DNA from: Empedobacter sp036647415
GTDB lineage: Bacteria > Bacteroidota > Bacteroidia > Flavobacteriales > Weeksellaceae
DNA length: 63,426 bases
NCBI RefSeq assembly: GCF_036647415.1
Contig: NZ_JAVXKG010000019.1
Span: 1-63,426 of the forward strand
Direction: 5' to 3'
Shown here one piece after another: positions 28,313 through 36,569 of the stretch. Below the pieces are notes generated by a model. That model did no database searches. It was not told the DNA's origin and saw only the letters and a program-made list of their open reading frames with translations. Both the position numbers and the translations under genes were made by a program. Positions within the stretch are counted from its first letter, which is position 1, and each line of letters starts with the position of its first letter.

Positions 28313-28328
28313 CTAATCTAATTTTAAT
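28313..28328 (-). promoter_or_regulatory. Site matching the pump operator, upstream of the response regulator
   Basis: On the minus strand ATTAAAATTAGATTAG matches ATTAAAAGTAGATTAG on the plus strand at 26179-26194 at 15 of 16 positions. Each lies about 61 bp before a gene start (regulator and channel), in opposite orientation. Likely autoregulation. Confidence 0.5.
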
Positions 28329-28334
28329 ATACAA

Positions 28335-28356
28335 AAAAAGCCTTTATAATAAAAGC
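28335..28356 (-). terminator. Probable terminator of the 2OG-oxygenase gene
   Basis: A hairpin (AAAAGC...GCTTTT with an imperfect stem) followed on the minus strand by a T run, just after the stop at 28364. Confidence 0.6.
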
Positions 28357-28363
28357 TTTTGAA

Positions 28364-29002
28364 TCATATAACACCAGTTCTTGATCTTGTTTTCAACCAG
28401 CCCGTAATACTATAACGTGGGCGGTTTACTTTTTTTACTTCGTGTGGAATAGTTTTACTATCAAAAATCGCAATACGACCAGCCAAAGGCAAAACATTCA
28501 ACTCCTTTTCAGTATTATTTTCGTCTGGTAAATAAAGAGTCAATTGTCCTCCATATTCATCTTTCCACTCTTCATCATTCAAATATAATACGATAGAAAG
28601 CGTGCGTCTATCATCGTTTTTGAAGGCGTCAACATGACGTTGATAAAAAGTTCCTTCGGGATAAATAGCGTAATGAAACTCACTTTCTTCAATTCCCATA
28701 TAACACGTCATATTAAGATAAAGAATAAAATCATTTATTTTTTCAAAGAAAATTTCTTCCGTTTTTGATTTTTGACTTTCATCAATCCAACGAATTTTAT
28801 CGCCACGAACAGATTTCACAATTTGTTCATTTTGAGAATTTCCGATTGCAGCTTGATGAAAATCTTTATCTTGTTGTATGATTGATTCGCGAAGTTGTTT
28901 TGTTTCTTCTGGAGAGAAGAAAAAGTCTGAAATAGAATATTTTTGATTCGATAAATCATCAATTATCTTTTCGTAAATTGGGTTTAATGTAATGTTACTC
29001 AT
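28364..29002 (-). CDS. 2OG-Fe(II) oxygenase, prolyl-4-hydroxylase-like
   Basis: A 212-residue cupin-type dioxygenase of the PKHD family. The iron triad is His123, Asp125 (YQRHVDAF) and His187 (IPHEVKK), and Arg196 (RPRYSITGW) would bind 2-oxoglutarate. Length and motifs match the bacterial proteins that resemble prolyl hydroxylases acting on proteins, but the substrate is unknown. It is a single gene with its own terminator and is not obviously linked to its neighbours. Confidence 0.88.
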   Translation of the reverse strand: MSNITLNPIYEKIIDDLSNQKYSISDFFFSPEETKQLRESIIQQDKDFHQAAIGNSQNEQIVKSVRGDKIRWIDESQKSKTEEIFFEKINDFILYLNMTCYMGIEESEFHYAIYPEGTFYQRHVDAFKNDDRRTLSIVLYLNDEEWKDEYGGQLTLYLPDENNTEKELNVLPLAGRIAIFDSKTIPHEVKKVNRPRYSITGWLKTRSRTGVI

Positions 29003-29080
29003 TAATCGTTATGAAAACTTCAGTAAAAGTAGTTTTTATTAAGAAAAACATAATCATATATTTCAATTTATTTCACAAAA

Positions 29081-29104
29081 AAAGACAGAAAAAAATCTGC
29101 CTTT
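29081..29104 (-). terminator. Terminator of the GNAT gene
   Basis: On the minus strand AAAGGCAGA and TCTGTCTTT pair over 9 bp (one G-T), followed by a T run. It lies about 24 nt past the stop at 29128. Confidence 0.75.
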
Positions 29105-29127
29105 CAAGTAAATATTATAATTTTCAA

Positions 29128-29658
29128 TTACTTAAACCAATCATTTTTATGAATACCATAAACAAAATTTAATTTAGGATTTTCGCCGAAATAAGCCACC
29201 TCTTCTTCTTTTATTTTTTTACATCCCAAACGTTCTACAGCTATCTGCGAGCGAACATTTTCTGCACCAACATGCAAATAAATTTTGTCTACAAACTGAA
29301 AAATATAATCAAACATTAATTTCTTAACCGACGGATTAATTCCTTTTCCCCAAGAACTTGTTGCGTAAAATGTATATCCAACCAAAATAGAAGAATCTTT
29401 GTCATCAAAATCATAAAAACGCGAACTTCCAATAACTTGATTCGTTTGTTTATCGATAATTTTGAAAGCGCCTTTACTCTGAATTGCTCCATCAAAAAAA
29501 TTCTGAAAAACTTCTCTTTGCCAACGATTTTTATTCGGATGTTGTTCCCACACTTTTGGATCTGAAGCAGCTGAATATAACTCTTCAAAATCATTTTCGG
29601 ATAGAAGTTTTAGAATAACTAAGTCATTCTCTAATATTGGTTGAAGATTAAAATTCAT
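29128..29658 (-). CDS. GNAT-family N-acetyltransferase
   Basis: A 176-residue acetyltransferase of the RimJ/RimL type: opening LENDLVILKLLSENDFEELY, central VIGSSRFYDFDD, the acetyl-CoA motif region (ILVGYTFYATSSWGKGINPSVKKLM) and the terminal ENVRSQIAVERLGCKKI. The cofactor loop reads WGKGIN rather than the usual R/QxxGxG/A but fits the family. The acceptor is unknown. It starts 11 nt after the lipoprotein stop at 29670, so the two may be co-transcribed. Confidence 0.88.
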   Translation of the reverse strand: MNFNLQPILENDLVILKLLSENDFEELYSAASDPKVWEQHPNKNRWQREVFQNFFDGAIQSKGAFKIIDKQTNQVIGSSRFYDFDDKDSSILVGYTFYATSSWGKGINPSVKKLMFDYIFQFVDKIYLHVGAENVRSQIAVERLGCKKIKEEEVAYFGENPKLNFVYGIHKNDWFK

Positions 29659-29669
29659 TTTATAATTAT

Positions 29670-30626
29670 TTAATACACGACTAATTTATCTAAATCTAAC
29701 AACAAATAATTAATACTTTGATTAATAGTTCGGGTTGCAGATTGCATTTGATTGAGCATTGATGTCCGATTGTATAAGTCGTCTGCAAGATATTCTCCTC
29801 CATTCTGAAAATTTACAGATTGATTTGCTTCATCTATATTATTATCAAAATTAAACTGTAACCAACGCTTCTTTATATTTTCTATAATTGACAATCCTCC
29901 TGTGTTATTCGAAAACTTTGTTTCCGTGTACATATACCAAATAAAAGGCGGAAAATTCTCTGACTCTAATTTTTGTGTCCAAATATCGCGAAGCAAATTA
30001 CGTTCATGAATAAAAATTATTTTTTTACCCTTTGGGTTTAATGTTGCAAACCCCAAACCTGCTCCTAAAATTCCTCCACCTATATCCACAGCACTTCCCC
30101 AACCATCGCTTTTTATAATTCCGCCAGCTATAGAAGCTGCTGCACCAACTGCAATAGAATATATTATCAACTTATTATTTTTATTGTCATTCAGGTTATT
30201 TACATAGTTTGCCATTTGTCCAACTCGTTCACCTTCGCAATCAAATTCCGCAGCAACAGCGTCTAACTCTGTCATCGCAATTGTAATTTTACTATTGATA
30301 GAATTTTTAAGTTCCAATACTTTTACACGCGACTCTAAAGACGGATTTTTCTTAAGTTCTACAATTTTTTCTACTTCATCTATCGTTCCAAGTGCGTTCA
30401 TAATCAAAATGCTTTGATCAGAAAAATTGTTTTTCAAACTCTTGTTTGCATCAATAATAGAGTCTGCATTATAAGAAGGCACTTTTTTATCATAATTATA
30501 ATGAAATGGTGCTTTGCAATAACTATTTTTAAGAGAAAGTATATTTTCTTGAATAATCTTATTGTGCTGAGAAACACAAGAGGTTAATAAAATAGTCACA
30601 AATAATAGGCTGAAAAATTTCATCAT
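29670..30626 (-). CDS. Lipoprotein with glycine-zipper segment, unknown function
   Basis: A 318-residue protein with a lipobox (ILLTSC). Residues of about 75-130 are helical and charged. A hydrophobic glycine- and alanine-rich stretch follows (YSIAVGAAASIAGG, then IGGGILGAGLGFATL), like a glycine-zipper that inserts into or packs on a membrane. I do not recognise the family. Two ATGs lie in tandem at the start; either gives the same signal. The downstream GNAT gene is 11 nt away. Confidence 0.7.
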   Translation of the reverse strand: MMKFFSLLFVTILLTSCVSQHNKIIQENILSLKNSYCKAPFHYNYDKKVPSYNADSIIDANKSLKNNFSDQSILIMNALGTIDEVEKIVELKKNPSLESRVKVLELKNSINSKITIAMTELDAVAAEFDCEGERVGQMANYVNNLNDNKNNKLIIYSIAVGAAASIAGGIIKSDGWGSAVDIGGGILGAGLGFATLNPKGKKIIFIHERNLLRDIWTQKLESENFPPFIWYMYTETKFSNNTGGLSIIENIKKRWLQFNFDNNIDEANQSVNFQNGGEYLADDLYNRTSMLNQMQSATRTINQSINYLLLDLDKLVVY

Positions 30627-30711
30627 TTGAAGAGTATTTAGAATTGATTATTCACAAATTTAACTGAAAACATAATTAAAATAACTAAATTGAAACCAAA
30701 ATAATAAGAAA

Positions 30712-31167
30712 ATGTTTGTAGACTTTAATAATAAACAAAATTTGATTGATAGATTGAATACTTTAACTGTAGATCAGCAGTCAGAATGGGGAATTATGAC
30801 ACCGCAACACATGGTAGAACATTTGATTGTAGCAACAAAAATGTCGAACGGAGGTTTACATATTCCTTGTAGAATTCCCAAAGAAATGATTCCGAAATAC
30901 AAAGCTTTTTTGTTAGAATCTGACGGAGAAATGGAACGTGGAATAAAAGCTGGCGGAATGGAAGGTTTGTTGGATTTGAGATATTCTTCTCTAGAAGAAG
31001 CAATCAATAAATTAGAAAGTGAAATTGATACTTTTCATGCTTATTTTGAGGCAAATCCTGATGCAAAAATAGAAAATCCTGTTCTTGCAGAAATTGGTTA
31101 TGAAGATTGGAAAACCTTTCATAAAAAACACTTTACACATCATTTCAAACAATTTGGATTAATTTAG
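30712..31167 (+). CDS. DUF1569-like protein
   Basis: A 151-residue protein. The N-terminal part (IDRLNTLTVDQQSEWGIMTPQHMVEHLIVATKMSNG) is the pattern of DUF1569 and related DinB-like four-helix proteins, with the HMVEHL histidines that bind metal in that fold. The end has repeated histidines (FHKKHFTHHFKQFG). The family is sometimes annotated beside phenylacetate degradation, but nothing here supports that. A strong terminator follows. Confidence 0.72.
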   Translation: MFVDFNNKQNLIDRLNTLTVDQQSEWGIMTPQHMVEHLIVATKMSNGGLHIPCRIPKEMIPKYKAFLLESDGEMERGIKAGGMEGLLDLRYSSLEEAINKLESEIDTFHAYFEANPDAKIENPVLAEIGYEDWKTFHKKHFTHHFKQFGLI

Positions 31168-31197
31168 AAAAAAGAACTTTTTATAAGTTCTTTTTTT
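31168..31197 (+). terminator. Terminator of the DUF1569 gene
   Basis: AAAAAAGAACTT and AAGTTCTTTTTTT form a strong A/T-rich stem ending in a T run, directly after the stop codon. Confidence 0.85.
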
Positions 31198-31213
31198 ATT
31201 GAAATAATCTTTT

Positions 31214-31221
31214 CATCTTTG
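31214..31221 (+). promoter_or_regulatory. Candidate -7 promoter box of the TPP riboswitch transcript
   Basis: CATCTTTG differs from TAnnTTTG by one base. It ends 9 nt before the aptamer, so transcription would begin just upstream of the riboswitch. Confidence 0.4.
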
Positions 31222-31230
31222 AAGACAAAT

Positions 31231-31309
31231 GGGGTGCTAATTTTTGGCTGAGAATATACCCAAGAACAATTTTGTTCTACACCTGATCCAGGTAATGCTG
31301 GCGGAGGGA
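31231..31309 (+). promoter_or_regulatory. TPP (thiamine pyrophosphate) riboswitch
   Basis: The conserved TPP aptamer parts occur in order: GGGGTGC, GGCTGAGA, a TACCC, ACCTGATCCAGGTAATGCTGGCG and the closing AGGGA. A variable arm (AGAACAATTTTGTTCT) is present in the middle. It precedes the pnuT start by about 45 nt and should shut down expression when TPP is abundant. Confidence 0.95.
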
Positions 31310-31354
31310 TTGATGTTAATTATAACTTCTATCTCCTCATCAAAAAAAATAAGA

Positions 31355-31945
31355 ATGATGAAGGAAATTATTTTACAAACAACTTGGCAAGAATGGCTGG
31401 GTGTCGTTTTTTCAATTTTTCAAGTGGTTTTAGCGCGATACAATAATCCAAAAAATTATCTGTTCGGAATTGCGGGAATTTTACTTACGTTAGTTGTCAT
31501 GTTCAACTCAAAACTTTATGCAGAATTCACATTAAATATTTATTATTTAATTATGAGTTTTTATGGTTTATTGTATTGGAAATTTGGTCAACAAAAACAT
31601 GAAATAGAAATTTCTAAAACAACGACAAAAGAATGGAAAATTGCAATTGGAATTATCTTTTTTAGTTTTACAATATTCTACTTTGCTTTGACACATTTCA
31701 CAGATTCGGATGTTCCTATATGGGATTCTCTCGTTAGTGCATTTGCATGGGCAGGAATGTGGTTGATGGCAAAAAGGAAATTAGAAAACTGGATTTTACT
31801 TAACATTAGTAACCTTATTTCTATTCCATTAATGATTCATAAAGATCTTTATTTATATGCAATTCTATCAATCATTTTATTTTCTGTTGCAGTTTCTGGC
31901 TATTTAAATTGGAGAAAAATTTTAAATAATTCTGAAAATGCTTAA
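31355..31945 (+). CDS. pnuT: PnuT-type thiamine transporter (PnuC family)
   Basis: About 196 residues and several membrane helices of the PnuC/PnuT family (EWLGVVFSIFQVVLARYNN, LYAEFTLNIYYLIMSFYGLLYW, and the late WILLNISNLISIPLMIHKDLYLYAILSIILFSVAVSGYLNW). The open frame reaches back to 31244, but that part lies within the riboswitch; the tandem ATGs at 31355 and 31358 are the real start. PnuC proteins carry nicotinamide riboside, while those behind TPP riboswitches are thiamine facilitators (PnuT). The riboswitch makes that the better reading. It overlaps the next gene by 8 nt. Confidence 0.9.
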   Translation: MMKEIILQTTWQEWLGVVFSIFQVVLARYNNPKNYLFGIAGILLTLVVMFNSKLYAEFTLNIYYLIMSFYGLLYWKFGQQKHEIEISKTTTKEWKIAIGIIFFSFTIFYFALTHFTDSDVPIWDSLVSAFAWAGMWLMAKRKLENWILLNISNLISIPLMIHKDLYLYAILSIILFSVAVSGYLNWRKILNNSENA

Positions 31946-32936
31946 CGTACAATCCATTCGAGAAAATTTATTAAACGTTACATATTTCAATTCAGAAATT
32001 ATCGAATTAATAGCAACTAATAATTGGTTGAATATCTGGGTTCCGAAGCAATACAATGGTTTAGGATTAACGACTTCCGAAGGTCTCAAAATTTTACAAA
32101 CAGTATCTAAAATAGACGGAAGTTTAGGCTGGTTTGTTACCTTATGTAGTGGTGCAAATTATTTTTCTAGAAATTTATCTCCTTCTGTGGCATTCGAAAT
32201 ATTTTCGAATCAAAAAGCTTGCTTTGGAGGAAGCGGAATGATTGGCGGAACTGCCGAAAAAGTAAAAGATCATTACATTATTAATGGTTTATGGCATTAC
32301 GCTACAGGTGCGCCATATTTAACTCATTTTACACTTAATGCTCAAATTTTAGAAAATGGACAACCATTAGTTGACGAAAATAATCAACCTAAAATTTTAT
32401 CTTTTATTCTAGATAAAGCACAAGTAAAACTAATCCCAAGCTGGAAATCCATGGGAATGGTTGCTACATCTTCTCATAGTTTTGAAGTTGTTAATCAAAC
32501 CGTACATAAAGATTATAGTTTTATTTATAATACTTTTTTCAGTGATGATTTGGTTGAAAAAATTCCATTTCATGTTTTTGCTGATTTAACTTTATTGGTA
32601 AATTATATTGGAATGGCTGAACATTTTTTAGAAAAAAGTTTAGAAATAATTACTTTTTCTGTTCAACAACAACTTGATGTTTTTTTAAAACGAACGACTC
32701 TAGAACTTTTAAATTATGCACAACAAATGGAAGAGTTATTAATTAATAATCTTACTATCGAAGATATATTGTCAGAGGAAATTCATCAATTCGGAACAAA
32801 TACGGTTTCTACACTAACAACCTACATTATACAAATTTATCCACAACTTGGGATAAAAGCCTCGAGATCTAATGAAGAAATTAATCAAATTTTCAGAGAT
32901 TTTTTTACAGCAACTCAACACCGAAATTTTAGATAA
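31938..32936 (+). CDS. Acyl-CoA-dehydrogenase-like flavoprotein in the TPP regulon
   Basis: A 332-residue protein of the acyl-CoA dehydrogenase fold, shorter than the usual 380-400. It has the N-terminal helical domain (WVPKQYNGLGLTTSEGLKILQTVSKIDGSLGWFVTL), the beta domain (KDHYIINGLWHYATGAPYLTHFTL, SWKSMGMVATSSHSFEV) and C-terminal helices. The catalytic Glu position is not clear. It could be a dehydrogenase or a group D-type flavin monooxygenase or amine oxidase. Its ATG overlaps the pnuT stop (ATGCTTAA), so it is co-regulated by TPP. A role in thiamine salvage is inference. Confidence 0.75.
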   Translation: MLNVQSIRENLLNVTYFNSEIIELIATNNWLNIWVPKQYNGLGLTTSEGLKILQTVSKIDGSLGWFVTLCSGANYFSRNLSPSVAFEIFSNQKACFGGSGMIGGTAEKVKDHYIINGLWHYATGAPYLTHFTLNAQILENGQPLVDENNQPKILSFILDKAQVKLIPSWKSMGMVATSSHSFEVVNQTVHKDYSFIYNTFFSDDLVEKIPFHVFADLTLLVNYIGMAEHFLEKSLEIITFSVQQQLDVFLKRTTLELLNYAQQMEELLINNLTIEDILSEEIHQFGTNTVSTLTTYIIQIYPQLGIKASRSNEEINQIFRDFFTATQHRNFR

Positions 32937-32986
32937 ATATTTTATTTAAAATTTCTCTATTTGTCTATTTTTACTAAAGTTTTTAA

Positions 32987-33058
32987 GGCTACGTAATTTA
33001 ATGGATAAAATATCAGATTCCGGTTCTGACAATATGGGTTCGAATCCCATCGTGGTTA
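32987..33058 (+). tRNA. tRNA-Arg (anticodon CCG)
   Basis: A 72-nt cloverleaf. The acceptor is GGCTACG / CGTGGTT with three G-U pairs. The D stem is ATTT/AAAT, the anticodon stem TCAGA/TCTGA with loop TTCCGGT, and the T arm ATGGG-TTCGAAT-CCCAT. The discriminator is A. CCA is not encoded. It reads CGG arginine codons. Confidence 0.92.
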
Positions 33059-33402
33059 CAAACTATTAATAATGAAATAGTGCATTTGTACCCGAATATA
33101 TACCCAAGAACTCAAAATTCTCGAAAATTAGTACTGCTTAATCTTAATTAAATAATCTTTTTTACATAGAAATATAAATTCTCTAAGCCTTTTTAAAAAT
33201 ATTTTACAAAATTAAAAATATCAAAAGCATCATTTCACAATACCGTAAAACAGAGTGTTAATGCGCTTTTTATGTTCTTTTAACATATTAAGAATAGTTT
33301 ATCTAGGAGTTCTGTAGAGTACTAAATATAAGCTTTTTATTAAGCTTTTTATTTTTTTTTTCTTAATTTAGCCTAACACTAATTATTAATTAATACATTA
33401 TT
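33059..33402. other. Intergenic stretch after the tRNA gene
   Basis: About 340 bp with no recognised gene. It is AT-rich and contains a short direct repeat of AAGCTTTTTATT near 33330-33350, then the upstream region of the type IX substrate gene at 33403. A tRNA 3' end is a common integration site, but I see no integrase or clear attachment duplication. Confidence 0.55.
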
Positions 33403-34719
33403 ATGAGAAAAAAATTACTATCTCTTTTATCGATAGCTGCAGTAGCTGTATCTTTTGGTCAAACTTATACAACACAAAATAGTGGTATTCCTTCACAATC
33501 TTTTGGAGCAAGAGAATATTCTATTGTTGACCCTAATACTGCGTGGATTACTTACTTTGATGGTTCTGGAGGACAAACATATCCTAAATATATAGGTGTT
33601 ACTACAAATGGTGGAACAAGTTGGAAAGCAAATTTAGTATCTAATTTACCTTCGAATGCATTAATTTCTGACGTTGGAGCAATCAATGGTACAACAGCAT
33701 TCATTGTAACAGCACCTGCATCTGGTTCTGCAGCTGCTAATGGTTTATGGAAAACAACAAATAGCGGAACATCATGGAGTAAAGTTTCTGGTGTATTTGG
33801 AAATAGTTCATTTGGAAATATTGTTCGTTTTTTTGATGCAAACAATGGTTTAGTTATTGGAGATCCTATCAATGGAAAATATGAAATGTATAAAACTGCA
33901 GATGGTGGAAATACATGGACTACTTTAGCTACTGCACCTTCTCCTTTAAGTAGTGAAGAATATGGATATGTAGCTGGTAAAGTTAGTTTAGGAGAAGACT
34001 TATGGTTAACATCAAATACTGGTAGAATTTTACATACAAACGACAGAGGAGCTACTTGGAATTCATATTTCTCTCCTGTTGATGATTTTTCAGGTGAAAC
34101 TTCAAGCGCAAGTATGTCTTTTTCTTCATCAAAATATGGATTATTAATAGATAATACAGCTGTGCTTTGGGTTACTAAAGATAGTGGAGCTAATTGGGAA
34201 CCTTTAGAATCTAGTAATTATTTCGATGGTGATATTTCATATATCCCAGGATCAGAGGGTATTTTTCTGTCTACAGGTTTTAACCAAGATTCAGAGCTAG
34301 GAGTTGGATCAGCTTACACTAAAGACAATGGTGATACTTGGACAAAAATAGATGATGGTCAACAAAGATTATTTATTGGAGCTCACGATTGTAAATCTGT
34401 TTGGGTTGGTCATTATACTACGGACACTAAAGGGACAGGAGGAGTTTTAAAATTAAATGATATTCCTGGATGTACATTAGCAACTAACGAACAAACTGCA
34501 ACTAAAGTTGAGTTAAAAGCTGTTGTTAATGCTGGTACACTTAATGTTGTTTCTAATAAAGAAATTAAAAGTGTATTAGTTGGTGATTTAACTGGAAGAA
34601 AATTATCAGAAGTAAAATCAAAAGATGTTAATATTTCTGCTTTAAAAGCTGGTGTATATTTTGCTCGTGTAGCATATGCAGATGGTTCTTATGGTACAGT
34701 AAAATTTATAATTAAATAA
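33403..34719 (+). CDS. Type IX-secreted beta-propeller protein (YCF48-like repeats)
   Basis: A 438-residue secreted protein with a signal peptide (MRKKLLSLLSIAAVAVSFGQ). The body holds repeated units with the pattern TTNGGTSWKAN, TTNSGTSWSKV, TADGGNTWTTL, TNDRGATWNSY and TKDSGANWEPL, i.e. BNR/YCF48-type propeller blades. The last 75 residues are a type A T9SS sorting domain (VVNAGTLNVVSNKEIKSV...LTGRKL, ending GVYFARVAYADGSYGTVKFIIK), so it is exported and anchored through the type IX system. Ligand unknown. A terminator follows at 34743. Confidence 0.9.
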   Translation: MRKKLLSLLSIAAVAVSFGQTYTTQNSGIPSQSFGAREYSIVDPNTAWITYFDGSGGQTYPKYIGVTTNGGTSWKANLVSNLPSNALISDVGAINGTTAFIVTAPASGSAAANGLWKTTNSGTSWSKVSGVFGNSSFGNIVRFFDANNGLVIGDPINGKYEMYKTADGGNTWTTLATAPSPLSSEEYGYVAGKVSLGEDLWLTSNTGRILHTNDRGATWNSYFSPVDDFSGETSSASMSFSSSKYGLLIDNTAVLWVTKDSGANWEPLESSNYFDGDISYIPGSEGIFLSTGFNQDSELGVGSAYTKDNGDTWTKIDDGQQRLFIGAHDCKSVWVGHYTTDTKGTGGVLKLNDIPGCTLATNEQTATKVELKAVVNAGTLNVVSNKEIKSVLVGDLTGRKLSEVKSKDVNISALKAGVYFARVAYADGSYGTVKFIIK

Positions 34720-34742
34720 TTTTAAACAAAATTATAGTTATA

Positions 34743-34771
34743 AAAAGGACAAAGCAATGCTTTGTCCTTTT
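34743..34771 (+). terminator. Terminator of the type IX substrate gene
   Basis: AAAAGGACAAAG and CTTTGTCCTTTT form a perfect 12-bp stem with a 5-nt loop, followed by a T-rich stretch. Confidence 0.85.
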
Positions 34772-34779
34772 CTATTTTC

Positions 34780-34787
34780 TACCTTTG
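34780..34787 (+). promoter_or_regulatory. Candidate -7 promoter box of the TauE gene
   Basis: TACCTTTG, a full match to TAnnTTTG, just after the terminator. It argues for a start codon downstream of it. Confidence 0.45.
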
Positions 34788-34803
34788 CCAAAATTTATTT
34801 TTT

Positions 34804-35571
34804 TTGGAAACTGAACTTTTATTTTATCTATGCTCTGCAGCATTTTGTGCAGGCTTTATAGACTCAATAGTTGGTGGTGGTGGACTTATACAAACACCAT
34901 TAGCACTTGCATTTTTACCACAACTACCAGTTTCTACTGTGATAGGAACATTAAAAATTCCTGCATTTAGCGGAACAGCCTTAGCAACAATACAATATCT
35001 AAAAAAAGTAAAAATAGATTGGAAACTTTTTGGTATAATGGCTACATTATCTTTTGTTTCTGCATTTTTAGGTTCTCATTTATTAACTATTATTAGTAAT
35101 GATTTTATGAAACCAGTTTTACTATTCATTCTAATTGCTTTAGCTATTTATACTATTTTCAAAAAAGATTTTGGACAAGCAAAAGAAAGAGAAATTCCGT
35201 ACAACATTGCCTTAATCAATGGATGTATAGTAAGTATTGTAGTAGGCTTTTACGACGGTTTTATAGGTCCCGCAACTGGAACTTTTTTTATTTTAGGATT
35301 TGTTACACTTCTAGGAATGGACTTTTTAAAAGCCAATACAAATGCTAAATTAATCAACTTAGCTACCAATTTCGGTTCTATTTGTTTATTTCTTTTAAAA
35401 GGAAAAATAATTTGGTCTATTGCACTACCTATGGCTTTTTTTAATGCACTTGGCGGTTACATTGGTGCTAAAGTTGCTATAAATAAAGGAAATAAATTTA
35501 TTCGTTATATATTTATTTTGGTAATCCTTTTATCAATTTGTAGATTTGGTTACGAAGTAATTTTCAAATAA
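34804..35571 (+). CDS. TauE/SafE-family (sulfite/anion exporter) membrane protein
   Basis: About 255 residues from a TTG at 34804. The open frame extends back to a TTG at 34762, but that lies inside a terminator hairpin and before a promoter box. There is no ATG near the N-terminus. The family signature FCAGFIDSIVGGGGLIQTPLAL comes first, and a second half has GFYDGFIGPATGTFFI. About eight membrane helices are likely. TauE/SafE proteins move sulfite, sulfoacetate or other small anions; the substrate is unknown here. The next gene starts right at its stop codon. Confidence 0.88.
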   Translation: METELLFYLCSAAFCAGFIDSIVGGGGLIQTPLALAFLPQLPVSTVIGTLKIPAFSGTALATIQYLKKVKIDWKLFGIMATLSFVSAFLGSHLLTIISNDFMKPVLLFILIALAIYTIFKKDFGQAKEREIPYNIALINGCIVSIVVGFYDGFIGPATGTFFILGFVTLLGMDFLKANTNAKLINLATNFGSICLFLLKGKIIWSIALPMAFFNALGGYIGAKVAINKGNKFIRYIFILVILLSICRFGYEVIFK

Positions 35572-36354
35572 ATGAAATCATTTTTTTATCTTTTTATTTG
35601 CCTGTTTTTTAGTCAATTTTCTTATGCACAAAAATTTGTCTTGGAAGATTCAATTTCTATTAAAAATAAAACAATCAAAAAAATTGAAACAGATCTTAAT
35701 CAATCATTTTATTTAATCTCTGAAACAAAAATTGAGAAGATATTTTCCAATAAAAGCACGAAAACATATCATTCAAAAAATATTATTTCTTCTATAGATT
35801 CTAGTAATCCTTTGCGTTTATACATTTATTCTAATTTTAATCGTTTAGACATTATAGATGAACACCTTAATCCTATTCAAGATCCTATTACAATTTCGTC
35901 AACAGATTTTATGCCGACTGCATTAAAAGTGACAGATAATCAATTTTGTTGGTTTTATGATATTATCGGGAATAAAATCATTTATTACAATTACCAACTT
36001 CAAAAACCGATTTTAAACTCAAAATCGATCTATTTAAAGAATAATGATCAATCCATAGAAAATATTCACGTTTACAAAAATTTAGTCTTTCTAAAAGCTC
36101 AAAAAACAATCTATGTATACGATGATTATGGGAATTTCAAAACTAATTTTATGTTAGACATAGAAAACTCTCCTTTTTATTTTTACAAGAATGTACTTTT
36201 TTACATAAAAAACAATAAACTATATTCTATAAATTTAGAAAATCAAGAAACTATTCCTTTTTTAGATTTGGTTGATGTAAAAAGTATTGCGTTTAATGAA
36301 GCTAGATTAATTACCTTAACTAACGATTATATTTATATTTACGGGATTAAATAA
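35572..36354 (+). CDS. Secreted protein of unknown function, propeller-like
   Basis: A 260-residue protein with a signal peptide (MKSFFYLFICLFFSQFSYAQ). The rest is beta-rich with repeated hydrophobic strands (LRLYIYSNFNRLDIIDE, KTIYVYDDYGNF, NKLYSINLEN, ARLITLTNDYIYIYGIK), which suggests a small beta-propeller. The start directly follows the TauE stop, so both belong to one transcript. I do not recognise the family. Confidence 0.72.
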   Translation: MKSFFYLFICLFFSQFSYAQKFVLEDSISIKNKTIKKIETDLNQSFYLISETKIEKIFSNKSTKTYHSKNIISSIDSSNPLRLYIYSNFNRLDIIDEHLNPIQDPITISSTDFMPTALKVTDNQFCWFYDIIGNKIIYYNYQLQKPILNSKSIYLKNNDQSIENIHVYKNLVFLKAQKTIYVYDDYGNFKTNFMLDIENSPFYFYKNVLFYIKNNKLYSINLENQETIPFLDLVDVKSIAFNEARLITLTNDYIYIYGIK

Positions 36355-36514
36355 TTAGTTTTTTCTGAAAATATAAAACTTAAATAATTAATTATTATGA
36401 ATATATCTAAAAATAAACATTTAAAAAATCATTCTAAATAATTTATTTATACAGATTTGAATTCAAATAATTTTTATTCTAAAAAAGATTTCTCTATGAA
36501 GATTCATATCAAAT

Positions 36515-36546
36515 TTTGTTTTGAAATTTTAGGTTGTGTATATTTG
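36515..36546 (+). promoter_or_regulatory. Promoter of the deoxynucleoside kinase gene
   Basis: A -33 TTTG (36515-36518) and a -7 TATATTTG (36539-36546) with a 20-bp gap, close to the Bacteroidetes consensus. The ATG at 36570 follows 23 nt later. Confidence 0.65.
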
Positions 36547-36569
36547 CAGACGTTAAAATAATTGGAAAA

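Noticed and set aside
31244..31354. N-terminal extension of the PnuT reading frame to 31244
   Set aside because: This stretch is the TPP riboswitch and expression platform, and the encoded residues do not look like the family N-terminus.
31254..33111. A 14-nt match (ATATACCCAAGAAC) between the riboswitch region (31254) and the DNA after the tRNA-Arg gene (33098), possibly an attachment-site duplication
   Set aside because: Too short and AT-rich to exclude chance; no integrase or cargo lies between the copies, and the first copy is part of a functional TPP aptamer.
33059..33402. A genomic island inserted at the tRNA-Arg gene
   Set aside because: There is no recombinase, no direct repeat of the tRNA end, and the next gene is an ordinary type IX substrate.
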